Positions 17,334-26,641 are shown, counted from the stretch's first letter. The stretch is 64,000 nucleotides of DNA from DASUBV01 sp036510065 (GCA_036510065.1 DATCEO010000112.1:62001-126000); one strand, 5' to 3'. Program-made: numbers and translations. Notes: a model not told the origin generated them from the sequence alone.

Positions 17334-19169
17334 CTAGTCGACGTGCCGGGCGGCGCCCTGGTCGGCGGACAGGGCCATGGCCGCGTAGGCCCGCAGCGCC
17401 GGGCTGACGGGGCGGTCGCGCTGGGCCGGCTGCCAGCCGGCCTGGTCGGCGGCCGCGCGCCGCCGCGCCAGGACCTCGTCGTCCACGACCAGGCTGATCG
17501 ACCGGACCGGGATGTCGATCTCGATGAGGTCGCCGTCCTCGACGAGGCCGATCAGGCCGCCGGCGGCGGCCTCGGGGGAGACGTGCCCGATCGACAGCCC
17601 GCTGGTGCCGCCGGAGAACCGGCCGTCGGTGACCAGCGCGCAGGTCTGGCCGAGTCCGCGGCCCTTGAGGAAGCTGGTCGGGTAGAGCATCTCCTGCATG
17701 CCAGGCCCGCCGCGGGGTCCCTCGTACCGGATGACCACGACGTCGCCGGGCTGGATGCGCTTGCCCAGGATCGCGTCGACGGCCTCCTCCTGGCTCTCGC
17801 TGACCCGGGCCGGGCCGCGGAAGGTGAGCCGGTCCGCGGCCACGCCAGCGGTCTTGACGATCGCCCCGTCGGGGGCCAGGTTGCCGCGCAGGACGGCCAG
17901 GCCGCCGTCGGTGCTGTAGGGGGTGGCCGTGGACCGGATGCAGCCGCTGACCGCGTCGACGTCCAGGCTGTCCCAGGTCGCGGTCGAGGAGAACGCCTCG
18001 GTGGTGCGCACGCCGCCGGGGGCGGCGGAGAACAGCTCGAGCGCCTGCGGGGTGGCGGTGCCGCTGCGCACGTCCCAGGCGGCCAGCCAGTCTGCCAGGC
18101 CGGCGGCGTGCACGGCGTGCACGCCGCGGTCCAGCAGGCCGCCGCGGTCCAGCTCGCCGAGGATCGCCGGGATGCCGCCGGCCCGGTGGACGTCCTCCAT
18201 GTGGTAACTCGAGCTGGGCGCGACCTTGCAGATGCAGGGCGTCACCCGGCTGAGCTCGTCGATCGCGGCCAGGTCGAAGTCGACCTCAGCCTCGCGGGCG
18301 GCCGCCAGCAGGTGCAGCACCGTGTTCGTGGAGCCGCCCATCGCGATGTCCAGGCGCATCGCGTTGCTGAACGCGGCCCGGCTGGCGATGCTGCGCGGCA
18401 GGACGCCCGCATCGTCTTTCTCATACCACCGGCGGCACAGGTCGACGATCAGCTCGCCGGCGCGGACAAACAGGTCCCGACGCAGAGCACTCGTCGCCAG
18501 CGTCGAGCCATTGCCAGGCAGCGACAGGCCGAGCGCCTCGGTCAGGCAGTTCATCGAGTTCGCGGTGAACATGCCCGAGCACGACCCGCAGGTCGGGCAG
18601 GCCGAGCGCTCGATCGAGGCCAGCTGGTCGTCGCTGACGCTCGGGTCGGCCGACGCGGTCATCGCGTCGATCAGGTCCAGCCCGGTGCGGGCGACGCCGT
18701 CGGTCACGACGGCCTGGCCGGCCTCCATCGGGCCGCCGCTGACGAACACGGTCGGGATGTTCAGCCGCATGGCCGCGATGAGCATGCCGGGAGTGATCTT
18801 GTCGCAGTTGCTGATGCAGACCAGCGCGTCGGCCTGATGGGCCTGGACCATGTACTCAACCGAGTCGGCGATCAGCTCGCGGCTGGGCAGGCTGTAGAGC
18901 ATCCCGCCGTGGCCCATCGCGATGCCGTCGTCGACCGCGATCGTGTTGAACTCGCGGCCGACACCGCCCGCCGCGGCCACCGCGTCGGCCACCAGCGCGC
19001 CCATGTTGCGCAGGTGCACGTGGCCGGGCACGAACTGGGTGAAGCTGTTGGCGATCGCGACGATCGGCTTGCCGAAGTCATCGTCGGTCATGCCCGTGGC
19101 CCGCCAGAGGGCACGAGCCCCGGCCATGTTGCGGCCGTGCGTAGAGGTCCGCGAACGCAGAGCAGGCAC
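17334..19169 (-). CDS. ilvD: Dihydroxy-acid dehydratase
   Basis: 611 aa from GTG 19169, chosen because GGGAGG lies a few bases upstream and the protein then starts PALRSRTSTHGRNMAGARALWRATGM, as IlvD proteins do; the ORF extends 20 codons further without support. Cluster-binding cysteines are in CISNCDKITPGM and CPTCGSCSGMFTANSM, and the C-terminal swivelling domain has GGPGMQEMLYPTSFLKG and GRFSGGTSGLSIGHVSPEA. It converts 2,3-dihydroxy-isovalerate or 3-methylvalerate to the 2-keto acid in valine, leucine and isoleucine synthesis. No other ilv genes are in the window. Confidence 0.97.
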   Translation of the reverse strand: MPALRSRTSTHGRNMAGARALWRATGMTDDDFGKPIVAIANSFTQFVPGHVHLRNMGALVADAVAAAGGVGREFNTIAVDDGIAMGHGGMLYSLPSRELIADSVEYMVQAHQADALVCISNCDKITPGMLIAAMRLNIPTVFVSGGPMEAGQAVVTDGVARTGLDLIDAMTASADPSVSDDQLASIERSACPTCGSCSGMFTANSMNCLTEALGLSLPGNGSTLATSALRRDLFVRAGELIVDLCRRWYEKDDAGVLPRSIASRAAFSNAMRLDIAMGGSTNTVLHLLAAAREAEVDFDLAAIDELSRVTPCICKVAPSSSYHMEDVHRAGGIPAILGELDRGGLLDRGVHAVHAAGLADWLAAWDVRSGTATPQALELFSAAPGGVRTTEAFSSTATWDSLDVDAVSGCIRSTATPYSTDGGLAVLRGNLAPDGAIVKTAGVAADRLTFRGPARVSESQEEAVDAILGKRIQPGDVVVIRYEGPRGGPGMQEMLYPTSFLKGRGLGQTCALVTDGRFSGGTSGLSIGHVSPEAAAGGLIGLVEDGDLIEIDIPVRSISLVVDDEVLARRRAAADQAGWQPAQRDRPVSPALRAYAAMALSADQGAARHVD

Positions 19170-19290
19170 CGTCGTCCTCCCGGTTATCTCAGTCCATGCG
19201 CGCTTGCGCCCAGGCACGCTTGCGCCCATGCACGCAGTCAGCCTCGCCCGATCATGCTAGTCGCCATGGCCGCGGCGGCAGACCCGGGCG

Positions 19291-20295
19291 TCACGGCGCC
19301 AGGTTGGCCCAGACGAGCCTGGACACGCCCTGCGTCGTGGTGATCCCGTAGTCGAACCCGAAGGTGCCGGGACCGGCCGGGTCGTCGGTGGTGAGGACGG
19401 CCAGGGCGTAGTTGCGGCCCCGGCCGCGCACCCAGCCGATGCTGTTGACCTGCCACGGGCAGGAGGCGTCCTGCTGGGTGCAGGTCGGAACGTACTTCCA
19501 GCCGTTCTTGAGCGCCACCGTTATCCCTGGAACCGGGTTGGCGTAGTCGGGCGGCTCGCACGCGCTGCCCCACGGGCCGCAGCTGACGCCCCAGCGCTGG
19601 CCAGGGGTGACGCTCTCCATCAGGCCGAGCCCGTAGGCTCGCGCGGCGGGCGACAGCACGCGGCCGGGATAGGCGAGGGCCCGGGCGATGGCCACCTGGT
19701 CGGCGGCGCTGGTCGTCGTGTTGCCCCAGCCGTAGTAGCTCGGCGTCTGGCAGCCGACGGTGGTGCCGCGCGTCGGGATCAGGGTGTTGAACGCCGTCAG
19801 GGCGCGGCAGCCGCCGCCGAAGTAGAACAGCGATGTCGCGGCCACGTTGTCGCTGACGGTGATCATGTTCTTCATCAGGTACTGGATCGAGTACGGGATG
19901 GCAGCCGGGATCGGGCGCGACCTGGACTGATACCGCCGCAGCCACATGGCCAGGATGTCGGCCTTGACGATGCTGGCGGTGTACTGCGCCTGCGGAGCGC
20001 CAGAGAACAGGTAAGTCCGGCCGGTGCGCCGGTTGTAGAGCGCGACCTGCGCTACGCCCTGGCGCGAGGCCAGGTAGGCGGCCACCCCGCGCAGCGGGCT
20101 GGCGATTAGCGGCTGGGCCGCGCCCGGGCCCGTGACGGGCCTTGAATCTGGTAACGCCTGGCTGGGGCCGCGGACACTCGCCGCGCCGGCGCGGCTGCCG
20201 CTGGCTGATAACAGGCCGGCCCCGGTGGCCATCGTCGTGAGCACGAGCCCCAGCCGGATGAACCGCGCTAGGCGGGCCGAGTTCGATCCCCGCAT
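19291..20295 (-). CDS. Secreted serine hydrolase of the class A beta-lactamase fold
   Basis: 334 aa. ATG 20295 is chosen because it has GGGGGA upstream and begins a signal peptide (MRGSNSARLARFIRLGLVLT, then an Ala-rich cleavage region); the longer frame adds an Arg-rich stretch that is unlikely. Active-site motifs in order: SxxK as ASIVKADIL (about residue 105), SDN as VSDNVAA (about 145), and KNG in LKNGWK (about 257) where KTG is usual. The Glu of the omega loop is not obvious, so it may be a beta-lactamase-like esterase or peptidase rather than a lactamase. Four cysteines suggest extracellular disulfides. Confidence 0.8.
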   Translation of the reverse strand: MRGSNSARLARFIRLGLVLTTMATGAGLLSASGSRAGAASVRGPSQALPDSRPVTGPGAAQPLIASPLRGVAAYLASRQGVAQVALYNRRTGRTYLFSGAPQAQYTASIVKADILAMWLRRYQSRSRPIPAAIPYSIQYLMKNMITVSDNVAATSLFYFGGGCRALTAFNTLIPTRGTTVGCQTPSYYGWGNTTTSAADQVAIARALAYPGRVLSPAARAYGLGLMESVTPGQRWGVSCGPWGSACEPPDYANPVPGITVALKNGWKYVPTCTQQDASCPWQVNSIGWVRGRGRNYALAVLTTDDPAGPGTFGFDYGITTTQGVSRLVWANLAP

Positions 20296-20456
20296 GCTTC
20301 CCCCATACCGGCGTGAGTCCTGCCGCGTGCTGGGGAAGCTATCAGTGCAGCGCCGTCGAGCGTGGGATCTGCCCACGTCAACGGCACTGCGGCGGGTTCT
20401 GCTGGCGCGGGACGTGGCGCGCGCGGCACTGCGCGGCGTCACAGGCCGGCAGGGAG

Positions 20457-20726
20457 CTAGTCCCTGGGCGCCGCCCGCCCGGCGAAGGCCGGGGCGTGCA
20501 GCTCGGAGGCCGCCCGCCGCTCGTTGAGGACGTAGCGGATGTCCGCGGTCTCATCTTCGTCGTAGCGCTCGAGAATGGCATCCAGCTCGATGAAATCGGT
20601 CGCGGTCCTGATTCCGGCCAGCTCGCGCCGGAGGATCTTGCGTGCTGAGCGGGTGTCACGCATACCGCGCAGCTCCGCCCAGATCTGCTTCAGCAGCAGG
20701 CTCGGCGAGTACGTGGTGCCCTGCAT
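20457..20726 (-). CDS. Small hypothetical protein divergent from a LysR regulator
   Basis: 89 aa, helical and highly charged (LLLKQIWAELRGMRDTRSARKILRRELAGIRTATDF ... ERYDEDETADIRYVLNERRA), soluble, no cysteines. Not recognised. It starts 110 bp from, and divergent to, the LysR gene. Genes in that position are usually controlled by the regulator, so it is a candidate target. Confidence 0.55.
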   Translation of the reverse strand: MQGTTYSPSLLLKQIWAELRGMRDTRSARKILRRELAGIRTATDFIELDAILERYDEDETADIRYVLNERRAASELHAPAFAGRAAPRD

Positions 20727-20780
20727 GTAACCGTCCTAACGGGTCGTCGTCTTGTGGGTCTCATCTACTCTCGCCGATTT

Positions 20781-20821
20781 TGATCCATGCGTCCAATGCC
20801 TAGTTCACATATGATCTATGC
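20781..20821. promoter_or_regulatory. Direct repeat TGATCYATGC in the LysR divergent promoter region
   Basis: TGATCCATGC (20781-20790) and TGATCTATGC (20812-20821) are 31 bp apart, about three helical turns, between the divergent small gene and the LysR gene. This stretch is AT-richer than its surroundings. Candidate LysR binding sites. Confidence 0.4.
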
Positions 20822-20836
20822 TTATGAGTTATGGGT

Positions 20837-21751
20837 ATGGATACGGATGTGCTGCGCTGGTTCCAGCAGGTCGCCGACGGCACGACGGTGACCGAGGTGA
20901 GCGAGCTGGAGTCGGTCACTCAGCCGGCCGTCTCGCGAGCCCTGGCCCGGCTCGAGGTCGAGGTGGGGACGCCGCTGCTGCGCCGGTCCGGGCGGACGCT
21001 GCGGATGACACACGCCGGCGCGACGTTTAAGCGACATGTCGACTCGATGCTGCATCAGCTCGACGACGGCATCGCGGCCGTGAATCAGCTCATCGAGCCG
21101 GAGACCGGCGCGGTCGCCCTGGCCTTCCAGCACTCGCTGGGCACCTGGCTCGTGCCCGACCTGGTCCGCAGCTTCCGCTCGGCCCATCCGGCGGTCCGGT
21201 TCCTGCTCACTCAGGTGCGCGACGAGCTCGTCTCCGCCCCGCTGGACGGCGGCCAGGCCGACCTGGAGATCGGCAGCCGCCGCCCGGCCGATCCCGCGCT
21301 GGAGTCGAGCCTGCTGGCCGTCGAGCCGCTGCGGGTGGCCGTGCCGCAGGATCACGAGCTGGCCACGCGGCCGGGCCTCGCGCTCGCGGACCTGTCCGGC
21401 GAGCCGTTCGTGGCGCTGCGGCCGAACTCCGCCCTGCGCAAGCTGAGCGACGAGCTCTGCGACGAGGCCGGCTTCCACCCCGACGTGGTCTTCGAGGGCG
21501 ATGATCTGTCCACCGTGCGCGGCTTCGTGGCGGCGGGCCTGGGCGTGGCCATTGTCCCGGCACCCCGGGCCGGATCGCCGGAATCGGCGACCGGGCCGCT
21601 GCGCTACTGCGAGATCCTCGACGTCTGGGCGGCTCGCGAGATCACCCTGACCTGGTCGACCGAGCGCCGGCTGCTGCCGGCCGCCGAGCAGTTCCGGCGG
21701 CACGTCCTGGCCCGGGCCTCGGCCGGCCGGGTGCCGGCGCTGACCAGCTGA
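20837..21751 (+). CDS. LysR family transcriptional regulator
   Basis: 304 aa from ATG 20837 (another in-frame ATG lies at 20831). The winged HTH covers residues 1-60 (DVLRWFQQVADGTTVTEVSELESVTQPAVSRALARLEVEVGTPLL). The helix TEVSELESVTQPAVSRALARLE is the recognition unit, somewhat divergent from the usual T-A-A-H pattern. The effector domain (LysR substrate-binding, residues 90-295) contains GEPFVALRPNSALRKL and GFVAAGLGVAIVPAP. Probably autoregulates and controls the divergent 89-aa gene. The effector is unknown. Confidence 0.88.
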   Translation: MDTDVLRWFQQVADGTTVTEVSELESVTQPAVSRALARLEVEVGTPLLRRSGRTLRMTHAGATFKRHVDSMLHQLDDGIAAVNQLIEPETGAVALAFQHSLGTWLVPDLVRSFRSAHPAVRFLLTQVRDELVSAPLDGGQADLEIGSRRPADPALESSLLAVEPLRVAVPQDHELATRPGLALADLSGEPFVALRPNSALRKLSDELCDEAGFHPDVVFEGDDLSTVRGFVAAGLGVAIVPAPRAGSPESATGPLRYCEILDVWAAREITLTWSTERRLLPAAEQFRRHVLARASAGRVPALTS

Positions 21752-21781
21752 GGGACGGCCCCGGCGCGCCCCCGAGGCCGG

Positions 21782-22828
21782 TCAGCCCAGGCGGCGCCGG
21801 CGGAGCCGCCAGAAGCAGAACCCGGCCAGGGCCAGGGCGAGGATCACGAAGATCGCGGTCTCGTACCACTGAAAGGCCCAGTAGCGGCTGGCGGGCTGAT
21901 AGGTGACGACCTGCCGGAGGTGCAGCCTGGCCAGCGAGGCCGTGCAGGCCTGCGGAGGCGCGGTCTGGCTCGCGCAGGCCTGCGGGGGCGGGCCGGTGAA
22001 TGGGCGCCCGGCCGGGGTGACGGTCTGATTGGACAGGACCCAGGCGCCGGGCCGGTCCACTGCCCCGACCAGGATCATCTGGCCGCCCGCCCCGGTCATC
22101 TCGGTGGTCAGGTTGCCGTTGACATTGAGGGCGGCGTCCGCACGCATCGGCGTGATGAGGTGCGGCCGGACCCACAGCGGCATCACCAGCTGGACCAGGG
22201 CGAAGACCGCCAGGGTCACGGCCATGGCGGGCAGGGTGCGTCGGATCAGGACCCCGGCGGTGACGCCGAGGGCGAAGGCGAACGCGGCGTAGCCGACCGG
22301 GGCGAGGCCGTGCGCGCCGAACAGGTTGGGATCGAGCCAGTTGAGGCTGAGCGAGGTGTCCGGGGCGGCCTGCTGGCCCGCGCGGTAGATCGGGGCGGCC
22401 CACCAGGTGACCATGAGGGTGAGCAGGCCGGCGGTGGCCATCGCGGCCAGGCCGATCAGGCCGAGCTTGACCGCCAGCCAGCGGGTCCGGGTGACGCTCT
22501 GGCTCCAGGCCAGCCGCAGCGTGCCGGCCTCCAGCTCGCGGGTGATCAGCGGCGCGCCCCAGAACAGGCCGATGCCGGCCGGCGCCCCGTACACCACCGC
22601 GATGCCCACGAAGGCCAGCACCTCGGAGATCGAGCCGTGCAGCCCGCTGGCGAAGCTCGCGGTGGCCCGCGCGCAGTCGCCGTGGGCCTGGCAGTCCGGG
22701 ACGCCGCTGCTGGCATACAAGCTGGCCAGGTGCGGGCCGGTGACCGCCAGCAGGACCGCCAGCACCGTCAGCCCGCCGGCCGCCACGATTGTCTGGGCGC
22801 GGAATTGGCGCCAGGTCAGCCACAACAT
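21782..22828 (-). CDS. ABC transporter permease (ABC-2-like), second of a tandem paralogous pair
   Basis: 348 aa. N-terminal cytosolic start WLTWRQFRAQTIVAA and first helix are followed by a long extracytoplasmic loop (LASLYASSGVPDCQAHGDC). Five further helices include FWGAPLITRELEAGTLRLAWSQSVTRTRWLAVKLGLIGLAA, the typical coupling region. A second periplasmic-type loop (residues 230-320) carries paired cysteines. It shares most of its sequence with the next gene upstream, so the pair arose by duplication. It is the last gene of the GntR-ATPase-permease-permease operon. Confidence 0.8.
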   Translation of the reverse strand: MLWLTWRQFRAQTIVAAGGLTVLAVLLAVTGPHLASLYASSGVPDCQAHGDCARATASFASGLHGSISEVLAFVGIAVVYGAPAGIGLFWGAPLITRELEAGTLRLAWSQSVTRTRWLAVKLGLIGLAAMATAGLLTLMVTWWAAPIYRAGQQAAPDTSLSLNWLDPNLFGAHGLAPVGYAAFAFALGVTAGVLIRRTLPAMAVTLAVFALVQLVMPLWVRPHLITPMRADAALNVNGNLTTEMTGAGGQMILVGAVDRPGAWVLSNQTVTPAGRPFTGPPPQACASQTAPPQACTASLARLHLRQVVTYQPASRYWAFQWYETAIFVILALALAGFCFWRLRRRRLG

Positions 22829-22877
22829 TGCGGTTCCTCCGGATGCGGGTAGGACTGGGACAGGTGGGGAACAGCGG

Positions 22878-23921
22878 TCAGGACAGGCGGCGCTGGCGGA
22901 TCCGCCAGAAGCAGAACCCGGCCAGGGCCAGGGTGAGGACGGCGAAGATCGCGATCTCGTACCACTGGAACGCCCAGTAGCGGCTCGCGGGCTGATAGGT
23001 GAGCACCTGCCGCAGGTGCAGCGCGCCCAGCGAGTTCTGGCAGGCCGTGAAGGAGTTCGTCTGGCTCAGGCAGGCCGCGGTGGGCGGCCCGGTGAATACC
23101 TGACCGGCCGGGGTAATGGTCTGGTTGGACAGGACCCAGGCACCCGGTTCGGTGGCGCCGCCGATCACGGTCATGGTGTTGTTGTTGGTGATCATCAGGC
23201 CGTTGATGTGCTGCGGGCTGACCGCCACTGTGGTCTGAACGGGCGTGATCAGGTGCGGCCGGACCCACAGCGGCATGGCCAGCTGAACCAGGGCGAAGAT
23301 GGCCAGGGTAACGGCCATGGCGGGCAGGGTGCGGCGGATCAGGACCCCGGCGGTGACGCCGAGGACGAAGGCGAAGGCGGCGTAACCGATCGGGACGATG
23401 CCGCGCGCGCCGAACATCAGCGGGTCGAGCCGGTCGAAGGCGGTCGCGTGGCCGCCGCCCATGGCCAGGGTCCGGTCGAGTGGGCTGGCCCACCAGGTGA
23501 TCATGAGGCTGAGCAGGCCGGCGGTGGCCATGGCGGCCAGGCCGATCAGGCCGAGCTTGACCGCCAGCCAGCGGGTCCGGGTGACGCTCTGGCTCCAGGC
23601 CAGCCGCAGGGTGCCGCCCTCGATCTCGCGGGTGATCAGCGGCGCGCCCCAGAAGACGCCCATGACGGCCGGGGCGAGGAACATGATGCCGAGACCGAGG
23701 TAGAACAGCACCTCGTAGAACGTGCCGTTCTTCAGCTGGCTGACGAAGTTATCGGCCGCCGTCCCGCAGTTGCCGTGAGCGTGGCAGTCCGGGATGCCGC
23801 TGCTGGCATACAAGCTGGCCAGGTGCGGGCCGGTGGCGGCCAGGGCGATGGCCAGGATGGCCAGGGCGGCGGCCGCCACGATGGTCTGGGCGCGGAACTG
23901 GCGCCAGGTCAGCCAGGTCAT
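22878..23921 (-). CDS. ABC transporter permease (ABC-2-like), first of a tandem paralogous pair
   Basis: 347 aa, same architecture as the gene at 21782: WLTWRQFRAQTIVAAAALAIL, the loop GPHLASLYASSGIPDCHAHG, and the shared block FWGAPLITREIEGGTLRLAWSQ. The start ATG overlaps the ATPase stop by four bases. The two permeases differ mainly in the extracytoplasmic loop of residues 230-320. They may form a heterodimeric membrane part with the single ATPase, as in BcrABC-like exporters. Export substrate unknown. Confidence 0.8.
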   Translation of the reverse strand: MTWLTWRQFRAQTIVAAAALAILAIALAATGPHLASLYASSGIPDCHAHGNCGTAADNFVSQLKNGTFYEVLFYLGLGIMFLAPAVMGVFWGAPLITREIEGGTLRLAWSQSVTRTRWLAVKLGLIGLAAMATAGLLSLMITWWASPLDRTLAMGGGHATAFDRLDPLMFGARGIVPIGYAAFAFVLGVTAGVLIRRTLPAMAVTLAIFALVQLAMPLWVRPHLITPVQTTVAVSPQHINGLMITNNNTMTVIGGATEPGAWVLSNQTITPAGQVFTGPPTAACLSQTNSFTACQNSLGALHLRQVLTYQPASRYWAFQWYEIAIFAVLTLALAGFCFWRIRQRRLS

Positions 23922-24814
23922 CGCTGGGTCTCCAGGGCAGGCTTGCGGGCGGGCGTGGCCGCGGCGGCCTGGCTCATGTAGGCCAGGACCAGGTCCTCCA
24001 GGCTGATCTCGTCCACGGTCCAGCCGGGATCCACAATCGGGCCGTCGGCGCGGACCAGCAGGGTGGTCTGCCGGTCGGTGTGACTGGCCGAGATGACCTG
24101 CCAGTCGGGCGGGAGCGTGGCCGGGTCGCGGCGGGCCCCGGTGAGCAGGCGGTGCTTGGCCAGCAGGTCCTCGACCTCGCCGGCCACCCGCACCCGGGAG
24201 GCGACCAGGACGATCAGGTAGTCGCAGACCCGCTCCAGGTCGGCGACCAGGTGCGACGACATCAGGACGCTGACCTCGTGCCCGGCGGTGAACTCCATCA
24301 GGCCCTGCAAGAACTCCCGGCGGGCCAGCGGGTCCAGGCTGGCGATCGGCTCGTCCAGGATCAGCAGCTCGGGCTGCTTGGCGATGGCCAGGGTCAGGGC
24401 CAGCTGGGCGCGCTCGCCGCCGGACAGCTTCCCGGCCCGCTGCGCGGGGTCCAGTCCCAGCTGCTCGATCCGGCCCCGGGCCAGCTCATCGTCCCAGCCG
24501 GGGTTCATCCAGGCCCCCAGCTTCAGGTGGTCAGCCACCGACAGGCCAGCGTAGGTGGGCGTGTCCTGGGCGACGAAGCCGACGCGGGCGAGCTGCGCCG
24601 GGCTGCTCGCCGGCTCGCCGCCGAGGGTCTCGATGCTGCCCGAGGTGGGCGCCAGCAGGCCGGTGGCCAGGTTCAGCAGCGTCGTCTTCCCGGCCCCGTT
24701 GGGGCCGACCAGGCCGACGACGTGCCCGGCCGGGATGCTCAGCGTGCAGTCGGTCAGCGCCCAGCGCTTCCGGTACCGCTTGCCGAGGCCCCGGGCTTCG
24801 AGGATGGCGGTCAT
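23918..24814 (-). CDS. ABC transporter ATP-binding protein
   Basis: 298 aa. Walker A GPNGAGKTTLLNLATGLL (residue ~38), Q-loop VGFVAQDTPTYAGLS, signature LSGGERAQLALTLAIAKQ, and Walker B LLILDEPIASLDPLARREF are intact. The C-terminal ~80 residues form the extra domain seen in YtrB/BcrA-type ATPases. It overlaps both neighbours by four bases (GntR upstream, permease downstream), so all four genes are translationally coupled. It drives the two paralogous permeases. Confidence 0.9.
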   Translation of the reverse strand: MTAILEARGLGKRYRKRWALTDCTLSIPAGHVVGLVGPNGAGKTTLLNLATGLLAPTSGSIETLGGEPASSPAQLARVGFVAQDTPTYAGLSVADHLKLGAWMNPGWDDELARGRIEQLGLDPAQRAGKLSGGERAQLALTLAIAKQPELLILDEPIASLDPLARREFLQGLMEFTAGHEVSVLMSSHLVADLERVCDYLIVLVASRVRVAGEVEDLLAKHRLLTGARRDPATLPPDWQVISASHTDRQTTLLVRADGPIVDPGWTVDEISLEDLVLAYMSQAAAATPARKPALETQR

Positions 24815-25203
24815 AGTGCTTTCTCCTTAGTGGTGGCCCGAAAGGTAGTCAGGAAGAGGGCCTCGATGCTTTCGTTGTCCATCCCGGCCCCGCGCGCCCC
24901 GGCGAGCCAGAGCTCCAGCTCGCGGCGCAACGGGCCGTGCGCGGCGAGCGAGGAGTCGGTCAGGGTCCGGGTAATGAACGTCCCCACGCCGGGCTTGGCC
25001 GCTGCCAGGCCCTCGTACTCCAGCTCCCGGTAGGCCTTGAGCACGGTGTTGGGATTGATCGCCAGCCGCGCCACCACGTCCTTGACCGTGGGGAGCTGGT
25101 CGCCCTCGCGCAGCAGGCCCAGCCGGAGTGCTTGCCGCACCTGGTGAATCAGCTGCAGGTACGGGGAGACGCCGGAGCGGCCGTCGAGGTGAAACTCGAT
25201 CAA
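24811..25203 (-). CDS. GntR family transcriptional regulator, YtrA subfamily
   Basis: 130 aa starting at TTG 25203; GAGG lies 5-9 nt upstream, and no ATG or GTG is available in frame between this and the operator. The winged HTH is complete (SPYLQLIHQVRQALRLGLLREGDQLPTVKDVVARLAINPNTVLKAYRELEYEGL), with only ~50 residues after it, as in YtrA-type repressors of ABC operons. It is the first gene of the operon it presumably represses. A perfect palindrome lies just upstream. Confidence 0.9.
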   Translation of the reverse strand: MIEFHLDGRSGVSPYLQLIHQVRQALRLGLLREGDQLPTVKDVVARLAINPNTVLKAYRELEYEGLAAAKPGVGTFITRTLTDSSLAAHGPLRRELELWLAGARGAGMDNESIEALFLTTFRATTKEKAL

Positions 25204-25218
25204 CGTTCCTCACTTCAT

Positions 25219-25230
25219 CTAGTTAACTAG
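25219..25230. promoter_or_regulatory. Palindromic operator CTAGTTAACTAG upstream of the GntR operon
   Basis: A perfect 12-bp palindrome, rare AT-rich sequence in this GC-rich DNA, 16 bp before the TTG start of the GntR gene. YtrA-type regulators bind short palindromes at their own promoter, so this is the likely operator, placed to block the start region. Confidence 0.6.
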
Positions 25231-25286
25231 CACAATAGCAGCTCAGTACTAATGGCGCATCAAGATTGGGATGCGGCCCTCGGCGC

Positions 25287-25368
25287 GGCCCACAATGGAA
25301 CCGTTTTGGGCGTTAGCGGCCCACGCGCTGTCGCGTTAGCGCCCGGGACGGTTCGGATGTGGGTCGAT
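25287..25368 (+). repeat. Left 82-bp terminal inverted repeat
   Basis: It begins GGCCCACAATGGAACCGTTT and ends ATGTGGGTCGAT. The two halves are themselves inverted relatives: 25287-25318 against 25335-25365, with GGTTC...TGTGGG arms facing outward. Twelve mismatches against the right end, most in 25320-25350. Confidence 0.85.
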
Positions 25369-25434
25369 CGCGGGCACATGGACGTGTAACGGCTTGGTCG
25401 CTCTGGGTGGGATGGCCGTGGTCGTCCCGTTACC

Positions 25435-26640
25435 GTGCGCCGGCCGGTTGAGTTCCTGACGGATGATGAGGCGGCGGCCTACGGCCGGTACGCGGCGAGC
25501 CCGTCCTTGATGCGATCGCGTGGATGCGCGAGCGGAAGATCCTGCTTCCTGGCGTGTCGCGGCTGGCACGGCTGGTCGCGCGGGTGCGCGATGACACGAC
25601 GCACCGGCTGTGGGCTGAGCTGGAGGGGCTGCTGACTCCTGCCCAGCGGCGCGTGCTTGACCGCCTGCTGGAGGTCCCGCAGGGGAAGAGGGTGTCGGAC
25701 CTGGAGCGATGGCGCAAGGGGCCGCCGCCGCGCGGCAGCGGCGCGGCGATCATCGCGGCCCTGGACCAGGTGGCGGAGATCCAGTCGCTCGGGCTGGCCA
25801 GCCTGGGCGCCGAGTCGGTGATGCCGCCGCGCCGGCTAGGCGATCTGGCCCGGTACGGGATGACCGCGGACGCCTGGCTGATCCGCCGGCACCCCGACGA
25901 CCGGCGGCTCGCGACACTGCTCGCCACGGCCCGGCACCTGGAGGCCAAGTCCGTCGATGACGCCCTGGAGCTGCTGGACCTGCTGATGTCGGCCGAGCTG
26001 CTGAACAAGGCGCAGCGGGAAGCGGACAAGGACAAGGCCCGCAAGCACCCTCGGCTGGCCAGGGCGGCGGCCCGCCTCGCGGTGGCGGTGGAGGCGCTGT
26101 TCGGCTCCGACGGCTGGTGCGCCCCGGATGAGGAGCCGCGGGTGTCGCAGGTATGGGAGGCGATCGAGGCAGTCATCTCGCGCGCCGACCTGCGCTCCGT
26201 GCTTGCGGTGGTGAGCGAGACCGTCCCGCCGCCCGGCGCCGAGGACCCCGACGACTGGCGGGCCGAGCTGCTCAGCCGGTACCAAACGGTGATCGGGTTC
26301 CTGAAGGTGCTGCCGGCCGTGATCTCGTTCGGCGCGACCGCCGAGGGCGCGCCGGTGCTGGCCGCGATGCGGGCACTGCCCGACGTGCTGGCTTACCGCA
26401 GCCGGCTGCCCGCCCCGCTGGTCCCCGGCCGCCTCAATCAAGGCCGGCGTGGTGACCGGCCCGTGGCGGCGGCTGGTGTTCGGCCACCCCGCGCACGAGG
26501 GCGGCGCGGTCAGCCGGCATGCCTACGCCTTCTGCGTGCTGGAGCAGTTCTGGCGGGGCCTCAAGCGCCGCGACATCTACGCCGACGCCTCCACCCGGTG
26601 GCGCAACCCGCAGGCCCGGCTCCTGAAAGGCGAGGCGTGG
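25435..26640 (+). pseudogene. Tn3-family transposase, N-terminal half, internally deleted and frameshifted
   Basis: The true start is likely GTG 25435 (RRPVEFLTDDEAAAYGRYA, the usual Tn3 transposase opening). Around 25500 about 170 codons are missing and the frame jumps to LDAIAWMRERKILLPGVSRLARLVARVRDD. This frame runs to about 26440 and covers the DUF4158-like region and the start of the catalytic domain. A further frameshift near 26440 moves the match to the frame with VTGPWRRLVFGHPAHEGGAVSRHAYAFCVLEQFW. The match ends at GEAWT (26640), where another transposase piece is joined. The catalytic C-terminal half is absent, so this is inactive. Confidence 0.85.
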
Positions 26641-26641
26641 A

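Noticed and set aside
17343..19343. 666-codon + strand frame opposite ilvD
   Set aside because: Shadow of a certain gene; no ribosome site, no domain.
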